Source: Paulinella micropora
Lineage: Eukaryota; Cercozoa; Imbricatea; Euglyphida; Paulinellidae
Direction of reading: 5' to 3'
NCBI GenBank assembly: GCA_019918135.1
Contig: WBZZ01000597.1
Span: 82,501 to 146,500, forward strand
Length of the DNA: 64,000 nt
Below the pieces are notes generated by a model. That model did no database searches and was not told where the DNA came from. It saw only the letters and a list, made by a program, of their open reading frames with translations. Of the stretch, positions 18,735-25,890 are shown one piece after another (position 1 is the stretch's first letter; each line of letters begins with the position of its first letter). The position numbers and the translations under genes are program-made.

Positions 18735-18781
18735 AATAAATAAGAATAAATACTGCCGAAGACACTCAGTTTTTATCAAAA

Positions 18782-19162
18782 TTAAGAACGATTGTCTGTG
18801 CCAGACTTGCAGTAAAGAGGTTCCCCCACATCCTGAACATAATATCTCTTCGCTGCAGCCCACTTGTGAAAGACTCTAACAACTCCTCCGCCGTCAATTG
18901 TTACTGCTAGGTAACCTGCTCCTGTTGGGAATGGCCTCATAAGAATTCCCTCCACACAGCCTGCCTGAGCGAAATTAAAAACTTGATCTTGCGAATTTGG
19001 AATTGAAGAAAACTTCACATAGCATCTCTTGTTTTCTCTTAGTTGGGCTGGGGTAGGGGCAGTCAGTTTGACTTCTTTGTTCTCCGTCAGTACTTCCGTC
19101 TCAGGCGAAGGTTGGTTGATGTCAAGGTCTGCAAATTCTTCAACTGGTGCTTCCTCGGACAT
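18782..19162 (-). CDS. Unrecognised 126-residue protein, possible cargo gene, copy A
   Basis: The protein has an acidic N-terminus (MSEEAPVEEFADLDINQPSP), a middle part rich in hydrophobic and aromatic residues (VKFSSIPNSQDQVFNFAQAG, GYLAVTIDGGGVVRVFHKW) and no signal peptide. There is no counterpart at the same place in copy B, though the spliced gene at 36,796-37,269 has a similar acidic start and INPTP stretch and lies in the same end region. It could be a captured host gene. Start chosen at the first ATG after an in-frame stop. Confidence 0.4.
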   Translation of the reverse strand: MSEEAPVEEFADLDINQPSPETEVLTENKEVKLTAPTPAQLRENKRCYVKFSSIPNSQDQVFNFAQAGCVEGILMRPFPTGAGYLAVTIDGGGVVRVFHKWAAAKRYYVQDVGEPLYCKSGTDNRS

Positions 19163-19518
19163 TCCTACAGCACCACAGACATCAAGGGTTTAGTCCTTTT
19201 GCGAAAAATCACTTTTTGCTTTCTGAGAAAGACAAATTCTGAGAAAAACACAAGGTTTTCTGGAAATGTTTTTTTTTGGTGGTGCGGAGTATTTTAAGCG
19301 AATTCACACGGGAAAAAGTGGCAAGAATTGAAAATGGATGGAAAAAATTTAGCCGTAAAGGAAAAGTGGTAATACTTGATGGATTTTTCCAAACCGGAGA
19401 CGGGAAAGGTGAGGCGAAAAAGCCCACTAGACGAAATTCGTCGTGGACAACTTTTCGCTTTTTAAGTGTGCGGTATAGGATAGATTTGTGCTCATAATAC
19501 ACATAAATAAGAACACAA
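19163..19518. other. Gap without a convincing gene, copy A right end
   Basis: About 355 bases between the MSEEAP gene and the coiled-coil gene. Open frames here on both strands overlap each other and have no counterpart in copy B. A run of T (19,267-19,276) and a TATAGGATAG stretch just before the next gene are visible. I see nothing I can name. Confidence 0.3.
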
Positions 19519-19995
19519 ATGAGTGACGAGAGCGATAATAGTGATAATGATTATGCTGATAGAGAAGAAAACAATAAATGGATAGAGAAATTAAGAGATA
19601 AGCCACGTAATGAATTAGTAAAAAGTAAGACATATAATGATGCAAGAATGGATAATATACTAAGCAAACTTGACCGCAATGAACAGGAGCGAATGGAATT
19701 AGAGAAACAAAAGAAAGAATGTGAAAATAAGGCGAGTGCTATTGATGAATTACTTGACCAACGTAATGATGAAGTAGCACGAAAAGAAAAAATAGAACAA
19801 CTGAAAAGAGAGAAAAAAAGAGAAGAAGAAAAAAAGAAAAAACAATTACGTCTACTTGAGCATTGGTTGTGTGCGGAAGAACAACCAATGGGTGTAGAAG
19901 ACGAAATACGTGCTCGTAAAATGATTGATGGAGGAAAAACTTCATCTGAAATCATTCAAGAGTATGAAGCCTACAAAAGGCGACGAATTTCCTAA
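19519..19995 (+). CDS. Right-end coiled-coil protein, copy A
   Basis: A 158-residue protein with an acidic start (MSDESDNSDNDYADREENN), then a long coiled coil (about residues 45-110, LDRNEQERMELEKQKKECENK and KEKIEQLKREKKREEEKKK) and a short C-terminal helical part (ARKMIDGGKTSSEIIQEYEA). The layout matches the copy B protein at 37,430-37,963 and the element C protein at 45,647-46,150: a coiled coil, a basic stretch, then a helix with an I-x-x-G step. Sequence identity is low. Function unknown; it lies downstream of the integrase. Confidence 0.55.
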   Translation: MSDESDNSDNDYADREENNKWIEKLRDKPRNELVKSKTYNDARMDNILSKLDRNEQERMELEKQKKECENKASAIDELLDQRNDEVARKEKIEQLKREKKREEEKKKKQLRLLEHWLCAEEQPMGVEDEIRARKMIDGGKTSSEIIQEYEAYKRRRIS

Positions 19996-20083
19996 TTAGA
20001 ATTTCAGTCCTACAAATATGTGTTGAAACTATTAGTTTTTATTATACCTGTTTAGTGGTGTTGGTTTCCACATTAAAAAGACC

Positions 20084-20110
20084 CTACCACACCAACTGCA
20101 TGTGTGGTAG
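20084..20110. repeat. Hairpin near the right end of copy A
   Basis: CTACCACAC and GTGTGGTAG form a 9-bp perfect stem around CAACTGCAT. A counterpart at 37,273-37,304 in copy B pairs as CTATTACACA/TGTGTAATAG, so both sides of the stem changed together. Both follow the coiled-coil gene. Confidence 0.55.
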
Positions 20111-20264
20111 AAAAATGGCATATTAAACATAGCATCCTTGGACTGCTCGCAAGAAAATCTACTTCGAAGGTAATACATATTTTTTCTGTTGCTTGTGGTT
20201 GTCGTTTTGAGTGCTTTTGGCCTTCTGTATTGATTACCTGTGTGATATGTCTAGAAGCCTTAAT

Positions 20265-20315
20265 CGCAGTTCGTGTCGTGAATTTGAGGCACGAAAATTC
20301 ATGACACGAACTGCG
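20265..20315. terminator. Long hairpin 3' of the interrupted host exon
   Basis: CGCAGTTCGTGTCGTGAATT pairs with AATTCATGACACGAACTGCG apart from one position, around a short loop. It lies four bases beyond the stop codon of the minus-strand host-like exon. It could mark the transcript end or be a small foldback insertion. Confidence 0.4.
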
Positions 20316-20318
20316 GTA

Positions 20319-20431
20319 TCATCTACTAGCATTGGCCTTTGCCTTCTTGTTGGCCTTCCTCTCTCTTTCTTTCTGCAGGTCAATGTCATTGGCCTTCTTT
20401 TTCAACTCTTGCCACCATTGATGCACATCCC
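20319..20431 (-). other. Last exon of a host gene interrupted by copy B
   Basis: On the minus strand this reads DVHQWWQELKKKAND...RERKANKKAKANASR and stops at 20,319. The frame runs straight into the 6-bp target duplication and the terminal repeat of copy B, so the insertion appears to cut a host reading frame. The Lys-rich tail resembles that of adaptor or light-chain type proteins, but I do not recognise the gene. Confidence 0.4.
20426..20431. repeat. 6-bp target site duplication, left side of copy B
   Basis: CATCCC stands directly outside the left terminal repeat. The partner at 36,329-36,334 reads GGGATG, its reverse complement, directly outside the second terminal repeat. Six bases is the duplication length known for Polinton integrases. 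Confidence 0.7.
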
Positions 20432-20857
20432 AGTAGTATAATATCCTTTTTTTAATACCATTTTTCGTGCCCTCAAAATGGCTATTTAAAAAAGGATTTG
20501 CTCTCCAGACACATCTCCCGCAAATCAATAGGAAGCAACAAAACAGCAAAATAACGAAATCAAATTTTCAATCAATACAAGCAATCAAAATAAAGAAATC
20601 TCTCTTCCTCTACTTCAAAAAATAAAAAAAGGATTAGCGAACAACTTCTCTATTCCTTATAAAGAATAGCGAAAAATAAAACTATAAAATGGAGGACTAT
20701 ATAAGACCTAATTCTAAACAACTATACAAACAAATCAACAGAGATAAAATAAACAAGAAAGCAAGAGAAAAAATAAAATGTGAATGCGGTGCGGAGGTTT
20801 CAAGAGCGAACTTATCAAGACATAAAAAAACACACCGCACGAGCACCGACGGAAAAC
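20432..20857. repeat. Terminal repeat of copy B, left
   Basis: 426 bases beginning AGTAGTATAATATCC, matching 36,335-36,760 with no difference that I can see. It contains the AAATCAATAGGAAG motif (20,522-20,535), a small palindrome CTATTC...GAATAG (about 20,651-20,670) and the start of a zinc-motif gene. These would be the linear genome ends, where the terminal protein primes replication. Confidence 0.8.
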
Positions 20858-20964
20858 ATATTGTAAAAGAAAATTTTCTCTTTGGTATAGATGGATTGCA
20901 AACAGAAGAGAGCGGAATATGTAAAGGAAAGAAGAAAACAGAAATATACCTGTGTATGCGGTAA
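20689..20964 (+). CDS. Zinc-motif protein starting inside the terminal repeat
   Basis: 91 residues starting MEDYIRPNSKQLYKQINRD, with a basic helix and a C-x-C...H-x3-H motif (KCECGAEVSRANLSRHKKTH) that could bind one zinc and contact DNA. The first 56 codons lie inside the terminal repeat, so the second repeat carries the same start (36,592-36,789) with a different end. The next gene, at 20,891, overlaps it. The C-terminal third is less certain. Confidence 0.45.
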   Translation: MEDYIRPNSKQLYKQINRDKINKKAREKIKCECGAEVSRANLSRHKKTHRTSTDGKHIVKENFLFGIDGLQTEESGICKGKKKTEIYLCMR

Positions 20965-21121
20965 GGTAATAGGGATATACGGAAAATATCAACACGAAAA
21001 ATCAGACTTTCATAGAGACCACTTCGCAGAGAAAGAAGAGGTCATGATTGGAGGACATAAAGTTATTCGTATAATTCGTAGAAGCGATGACATGGAAAGA
21101 TATTATAAAAATCACTCGTGA
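20891..21121 (+). CDS. Second left-end zinc-motif protein, copy B
   Basis: A 76-residue basic protein with YTCVCGKVIGIYGKYQHEKSDFH, again a C-x-C...H-x5-H pattern as in the preceding gene, then VMIGGHKVIRIIRR. Its 3' half has a counterpart at the left edge of the window in copy A. The shared motif with the preceding gene suggests tandem duplication, or one protein with two fingers. Function probably DNA binding. Confidence 0.5.
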   Translation: MDCKQKRAEYVKERRKQKYTCVCGKVIGIYGKYQHEKSDFHRDHFAEKEEVMIGGHKVIRIIRRSDDMERYYKNHS

Positions 21122-21143
21122 TTTGTTATAATAATGTTATAAA

Positions 21144-21190
21144 AATAAAATGTAAAACCATTTAAAGAAATAAATATTATTACTTATATA
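21144..21190 (+). promoter_or_regulatory. Promoter repeat 1, copy B left arm
   Basis: A 47-base block ending AAATATTATTACTTATATA directly before the ATG at 21,193. It is repeated without change at 21,454-21,500 before the next gene, and a diverged form precedes the gene at 224 in copy A. Confidence 0.55.
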
Positions 21191-21192
21191 AT

Positions 21193-21465
21193 ATGTCTTC
21201 TATAATGATACAAGCGGACAAGGAATTGAAAGAACTATACAACTTACATTTTCCAGAAGCACTAGCGCACGATAGAAGGATTAAGAAATACACTAGAAGA
21301 GAAACACTTCAGCGATATAGCAAAGCCTTTAAGTTTTGGGAAGAACAGAGAAACAAGGCATTAGAGGCTCCAACAATGTTGAATATTAACAAATGGCAAA
21401 TTTGCGAAGAAGCAATCACACAACTTAAATTAAGGGTGATGATTATATTAAATAATAAAATGTAA
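21193..21465 (+). CDS. Left-arm hypothetical protein, copy B
   Basis: A 90-residue, mostly helical protein (KELKELYNLHFPEALAHD, YSKAFKFWEEQRNKALE, ICEEAITQLKLRV). It is homologous to residues 1-60 of the copy A protein at 224-559, without the polymerase-like tail. It lies between two copies of the promoter repeat. No family recognised; the first in-frame ATG follows the promoter box by a few bases. Confidence 0.55.
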   Translation: MSSIMIQADKELKELYNLHFPEALAHDRRIKKYTRRETLQRYSKAFKFWEEQRNKALEAPTMLNINKWQICEEAITQLKLRVMIILNNKM

Positions 21466-21494
21466 AACCATTTAAAGAAATAAATATTATTACT

Positions 21495-21500
<6 letters not shown>
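21454..21500 (+). promoter_or_regulatory. Promoter repeat 2, copy B left arm
   Basis: An identical second copy of the 47-base block at 21,144-21,190. It overlaps the 3' end of the preceding gene and precedes a TA/GA run (21,491-21,531) and the gene at 21,532. Confidence 0.55.
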
Positions 21501-21531
<31 letters not shown>

Positions 21532-21532
<1 letters not shown>

Positions 21533-21708
21533 TGGGGAGACACAAGAAATATCTCACACATGAGGACAAACGAAAGGCTAACTCCGAAAAGGCTCTTGCA
21601 TATTACAAGAGAAATAAGGACGAAATTAATCAAAAGAGGAAGGAGCAATTAAAAGAACGAAATAGAAAACTTAAGGAATACGAAGAAATGAAGGCGAGAG
21701 GAGCGTAA
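21532..21708 (+). CDS. Small basic MGRHKKYL protein, copy B
   Basis: 58 residues: MGRHKKYLTHEDKRKANSEK, then a charged helix ending KERNRKLKEYEEMKARGA. Counterpart of the copy A gene at 609-800, with most differences conservative. A GA/TA microsatellite (21,491-21,531) abuts the start codon. Function unknown; the charge suggests nucleic-acid binding. Confidence 0.6.
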
Positions 21709-21852
21709 ACAAAAACGAAAAACAAAAAATGATTTTTTTTCTAAAAATTATGAATTTCATATTAAAGGTAAGACAATCTTATATATATATATATAAAAGT
21801 AAAACAATTTAATTTATTTCAATATTTTTATATCCACCCTAATATAAAAGTA

Positions 21853-24800
21853 ATGCCACCACCATTACCGCCAAGACCGACGAAGGAAAATGTAGAACTA
21901 GCGAAGGTAAGGGCGAATTTGAGGAAAACAGAAACCAGAGAAAACAAAAGGGAATTTAAAGTAGTAGAGTTAAAATCTAGGCGTGACAATAGATTAAACT
22001 CTCTTACATACGAGAAGCAAGGATTAGACATAAACTTTTATGATACTGACGCATTAGAGCGAGAGGTTCTAATTCCTATATTATTGGATGCGAAAAGAAA
22101 TGGTATGACAGGAAATGCGGATGTTCATATCACTATAACATACATAACAGACCACGAAGAATTAAATAGATATTATAAAAAGAAAACATTTAATTCTTTT
22201 CAAATAAAAAATTATGATGATTTTATTGAAATGTTGAATGAGTTTAACATAAGCAATATTGAAGCGTCTGGACTAGGTTATGACCGAATTATTGAATATG
22301 CTAAGGTAGTAGTAGTTCAAGAAAACGGAGGCGGTTGTTATGAAGGAAAAAACAAATGTAAAAAAACAATATCTGATGAAAATATATTGATATCTCCCGC
22401 TAGCAAGAATAATAATTGTTTATTCTTTCTCTGTAAAGACCTTCTTAATATGCCACTTATTAACAGAAAAAGATGTAATGATATTAGAGAGAAATTCAAT
22501 CTTTCTAATGGTTGCCCTATACCATTCTCTACCGCCGTAAAAATCCTTAATACTTTGATAAAAGAAGGAAAGACATATGAAATAACAAACGCCTTAACAA
22601 GAGAAACTATAAGCACAAACAACATCGGAGAAGAAGCGGACATTATGATTTACTTAGAGAATAACCACTATTTTGGATTAACTAAAAGATATAAACAAAA
22701 ATGCGAACAATGTTTAAAGAAATACATCAAAAAGCACACTTGTAATCCAAAAATCATAAATTATGTGAATAGAGAAATATTAAAGAATGGAAAGAGACAT
22801 TTAATAACGAAGGAGCATAAAGAAAAATATAATAATAAAGACGAACTCCTTCATTACGACCTTGAAACTTTTAGAAATAACACGCTCGCTGAAGGCTTTG
22901 ATATTCACGACTGCTATATAGTCGGATATACTCAAGGGACTGAAGGATTTAAATATTTTGCAGGTAAAGATAGTATTTCTAAATTTCTTGATACACTTCT
23001 AGAGAGAGGAAAGAAGTTAGCAGTTGAATGGGGTAATAGAATGCTCCATAATCCAGTCAAGAAAGTAGCAGGAGTAAGAAAGAAAAGAAACAAAGATGAA
23101 GAACCGCCGATTTTATATGTGAATGGGTTTAACGGGGCAAACTTTGACCACTACTTCATTAAACAGGAATTAATAAGAAGAGGCATTAAACCAAAATCAC
23201 ATATGATTAATAACGGCTCAATAATCTCTTTACAATTTGAAAATATTAAAATGTGGGATATGTGTAAGCATACTCAGGGAACATTAAAAGAAAACTTAGA
23301 AAATATGAAATGTAAAACTCTTAAAGGAGATTTTGACCACGACCGAGCCACAGAATGGGAAAAAATGAGCGAAGAATTAAGAAATAAGTGTCTTGAATAT
23401 TTGAAGTGTGATGTTATGGGGTTAAAAGAGTTATATGACAAAATAAACACAGAGATATTTGAAAAACACTCAGTGAATTTAACTTCATACATTTCAACTT
23501 CAAGCCTTGCTTTCAATATCTGGAAGAAAATGATTGATGGTAAGCACGATGTAAGACTCCCAACTATTGAACAAGAGAAGGTGTTTATAAAAGCGGTTAT
23601 CGGAGCAAGAACATATCCAAGCAAAAAAAGATTTGTTTCAAAACAATACAAGGACTACTTAGCGGGAAAAATCACATTTGACGAATTAACCGATTATTTA
23701 GTTGATGCGGATGTCGTATCTTTATACCCAACAGCGATGCTTAATTTATTTATGGTTGGAGAAATTAAACAGGCTATCGCACCATTTGATTATAATAATC
23801 TTCCTATCGGTATTTACAATGTTGATTATATCTCACCAAAAGACATATTACATTCAAGAATAGGACAGAGAAATAAAATGGGCTCATTAAAGTGGAATTT
23901 AGCGGATATGAAAGACCAATGGCTCACAAGTGTTGATATTGAAGATATGATTAAGGAAGGCTACGATATAACAATTCATAAAGGCTACTATACAGAGGAG
24001 GCCGAACCAGTTTTCAAAGAATACATACTGGAAATGTTTAAGGCGAAAGAAAATAGCGAAAAAGGCACACCGCAATATTTACTAGCCAAACTATTTATGA
24101 ATTCGTTATACGGAAAAATGATACAGCGACCAATCCCAACAGAAGCAGAATATATTAAATCAAATGAGGAGTATTGGAAATTTTGGACGAAAAACTATAT
24201 ATCTGATGTGGTTGAATTCAAAGATAAAGACGGAAACAAACTATGGCACGTATCTGGAATACCTAGAAATGAAGTAATAATTGAAGAGAGTATTACAAAG
24301 CCTTCTCATTACGGGGCTTTCATTCTAGCATATAGCAGGCGAATTATGTATAACTACATAAAAGAGGCTAATCCAAATAAAGACATAGAGGCTGATTTCT
24401 ATTACACCGATACTGATAGTCTAGTGTTGCATGTTAGGTTCGCCAAACTAATCAAAAGGCTTGGTGATAAATCTCTCGGAGGAATAACGGATGACTTAGG
24501 AGATTGTTGTAAGATAATAAGAGGAATATGGATTGCTCCTAAATTGTATATGTTAGAATTTACAACAAATGAAGCCTTTCTACCTTACCTTACTAAGAAT
24601 GACTTGAAACATAAAGACAAAGGAGTTCATATAATTGAATGCTACGAAAACGATGGAGTAAAAAAGAGATACTACCACCTTAGAGGTAAGGGATTGAATT
24701 CAAAAGGCTTGAATCCAGAAGTATATGAAAAGATGGATTTAGGCGAAAGCATTGAAAATGTTAGAGATTTTCAAATGAAGAAAATTCATTTATCACGAAA

Positions 24801-24939
24801 TAGCAAACAGCAAAACATTAACCATTTTAGCATAGTTCATACTACAAACATAAAAAAGAAAGTTAATGATAATAAATGGCAAGGTCGGGAGTTTATCAAT
24901 GAAAATGATAGTATTCCTTACGGATATCAAAGACATTAG
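21853..24939 (+). CDS. Protein-primed family B DNA polymerase, copy B
   Basis: 1,028 residues in one frame. After a proline-rich start (MPPPLPPRPTKENVELAK) and an N-terminal region of about 310 residues come the exonuclease motifs HYDLETF, NGFNGANFDHYF and YLKCDVMGL, then polymerase motifs DADVVSLYPTAM (A), KLFMNSLYGKMIQ (B) and YYTDTDSL (C). A Cys pair (CEQCLKKYIKKHTC) precedes the exonuclease domain. This is the protein-primed subgroup used by Polintons, adenoviruses and linear plasmids; it copies linear DNA from a protein bound to the end. Length is within the range for Polinton enzymes. The FGKYK gene follows. Confidence 0.9.
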   Translation: MPPPLPPRPTKENVELAKVRANLRKTETRENKREFKVVELKSRRDNRLNSLTYEKQGLDINFYDTDALEREVLIPILLDAKRNGMTGNADVHITITYITDHEELNRYYKKKTFNSFQIKNYDDFIEMLNEFNISNIEASGLGYDRIIEYAKVVVVQENGGGCYEGKNKCKKTISDENILISPASKNNNCLFFLCKDLLNMPLINRKRCNDIREKFNLSNGCPIPFSTAVKILNTLIKEGKTYEITNALTRETISTNNIGEEADIMIYLENNHYFGLTKRYKQKCEQCLKKYIKKHTCNPKIINYVNREILKNGKRHLITKEHKEKYNNKDELLHYDLETFRNNTLAEGFDIHDCYIVGYTQGTEGFKYFAGKDSISKFLDTLLERGKKLAVEWGNRMLHNPVKKVAGVRKKRNKDEEPPILYVNGFNGANFDHYFIKQELIRRGIKPKSHMINNGSIISLQFENIKMWDMCKHTQGTLKENLENMKCKTLKGDFDHDRATEWEKMSEELRNKCLEYLKCDVMGLKELYDKINTEIFEKHSVNLTSYISTSSLAFNIWKKMIDGKHDVRLPTIEQEKVFIKAVIGARTYPSKKRFVSKQYKDYLAGKITFDELTDYLVDADVVSLYPTAMLNLFMVGEIKQAIAPFDYNNLPIGIYNVDYISPKDILHSRIGQRNKMGSLKWNLADMKDQWLTSVDIEDMIKEGYDITIHKGYYTEEAEPVFKEYILEMFKAKENSEKGTPQYLLAKLFMNSLYGKMIQRPIPTEAEYIKSNEEYWKFWTKNYISDVVEFKDKDGNKLWHVSGIPRNEVIIEESITKPSHYGAFILAYSRRIMYNYIKEANPNKDIEADFYYTDTDSLVLHVRFAKLIKRLGDKSLGGITDDLGDCCKIIRGIWIAPKLYMLEFTTNEAFLPYLTKNDLKHKDKGVHIIECYENDGVKKRYYHLRGKGLNSKGLNPEVYEKMDLGESIENVRDFQMKKIHLSRNSKQQNINHFSIVHTTNIKKKVNDNKWQGREFINENDSIPYGYQRH

Positions 24940-24994
24940 AAACGAGAGAGCAATTCTAAAATATCAATTAAATAATTAATTTTTTCAATAAATT

Positions 24995-25016
24995 TTTTAC
25001 CACTCTATATATACCA
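24995..25016 (+). promoter_or_regulatory. TCTATATA box before the FGKYK gene, copy B
   Basis: CACTCTATATATACC ends three bases before the ATG at 25,017. The copy A equivalent at 3,893-3,908 is TCTATATACACC. The late promoter of the giant virus CroV and its virophage mavirus is known to be a TCTA core in AT-rich DNA; the similarity is suggestive only. Confidence 0.45.
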
Positions 25017-25796
25017 ATGTCCGCCCTAACCAGACTATGCGAGAAGTTTGAGAAACTCTCTATTGAAAATAAAAAAGAAACATTTTCTCTTACCGATGTT
25101 AAAAAGATAATTAACGACGAAATTCAAATTATTGAAAATGCGAGGGCTGGTAAGCCAAAGGATACTTTTCCATTTGGTAAGTATAAAGGTAAGAAAATTC
25201 AAGATATAGCGGTTATTGATAAGCCATACCTTGAATGGGTTATGAAACAGCCTTGGTTTGATAAATTCACCGACATTAAAAGTGAAGTAAAAAAATATAT
25301 TAAAAAAAATAATATTAATAGTATATCAATGACAGACCTAAGCACCAAGCAGGACTACTTGAATGAAATTGAAAAATGGAACCTTGACAGCGAAGTTAAG
25401 AAACCCACTATTAAATGGACAAAGCCAGACATTGTTTCTTTCTATGAGCAATACAAGCCCAATGTTGATTTCAAACAAAATCAACATTATGATGATAATG
25501 TGAAAGTAGTTATTCCTTTAGAAAACGTGTTGGACGAAGAGCAGAGCACTCCTTTTACGACTGCCGATTTAAAAGAGGGAGGTGTTGTTGAAAACAACTT
25601 CTACCATACCCCCGCGGGTTTGGAAAGGGACAAAGTCCCTTCCACTGGTATCACCGAAATAAAGGCTAAGGTCGGCGAAGAAATAGCAAATGCTACATAC
25701 AAAACTCCTTGCAAAGAGTGTAAGAAAAAAATGTGTTATCAGTTTCAATTGACGATGATAGATTTTGCGATGTGGCATGTGTGCTTTCATTTCTAG
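25017..25796 (+). CDS. FGKYK-domain protein, two-part form, copy B
   Basis: 259 residues. Residues 1-97 equal FGKYK protein 1 of copy A (PFGKYKGKKIQDIA...YLEWVMKQPWF) and residues from about 105 equal the start of protein 2 (MTDLSTKQDYLNEIEKWNL), here in one frame. Between residues 148 and 215 lie two stretches absent from A, each encoded by inverted-repeat DNA (25,461-25,488 and about 25,580-25,645). The C-terminal 35 residues (CKECKKKMCYQF) differ from A. Probably an ExoX-like C-terminal / DUF3820 type module protein acting with the polymerase; role unproven. Confidence 0.55.
   Translation: MSALTRLCEKFEKLSIENKKETFSLTDVKKIINDEIQIIENARAGKPKDTFPFGKYKGKKIQDIAVIDKPYLEWVMKQPWFDKFTDIKSEVKKYIKKNNINSISMTDLSTKQDYLNEIEKWNLDSEVKKPTIKWTKPDIVSFYEQYKPNVDFKQNQHYDDNVKVVIPLENVLDEEQSTPFTTADLKEGGVVENNFYHTPAGLERDKVPSTGITEIKAKVGEEIANATYKTPCKECKKKMCYQFQLTMIDFAMWHVCFHF
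25461..25488. repeat. Palindromic insert inside a reading frame, copy B
   Basis: AATGTTGATTT and AAATCAACATT form a perfect 11-bp stem with a 6-base loop. Copy A lacks it at the matching place, and it adds about ten residues in frame. A close relative lies in noncoding DNA at 37,371-37,397. Confidence 0.65.
25622..25643. repeat. Second palindromic insert inside the same frame, copy B
   Basis: GGAAAGGGAC and GTCCCTTCC pair around AAA; just upstream GTTGTT/AACAAC pairs at 25,583-25,597. The block of about 65 bases is absent from copy A and keeps the frame. It may be a composite of two small palindromes. Confidence 0.5.
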
Positions 25797-25890
25797 AAAA
25801 AAATGAAGAAATGAATGAAGTTAGCAAAAATAATTTTATCAAGTATTTTAAAAAGTGATATTTGGAAAATCAACGATTTAATCTTTTTCT

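Larger units (their letters stand above)
1..20110. mobile_element. Polinton-like element copy A (left end outside window)
   Basis: Integrated Polinton-like virus element, identified by its gene set: protein-primed PolB, double-jelly-roll-type major capsid protein, penton-like protein, adenain-like protease, packaging ATPase, fibre and rve integrase, collinear with copy B. The window opens inside its left-end zinc-motif gene. The right limit is set only by a hairpin (20,084-20,110) that has a counterpart near the right end of B; no terminal repeat of A is visible, so the limit is approximate. The element is broken in about five to seven genes and is probably older than B. Morphogenesis genes run on the minus strand, replication genes on the plus strand at the left, and the integrase on the plus strand at the right. 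Confidence 0.85.
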
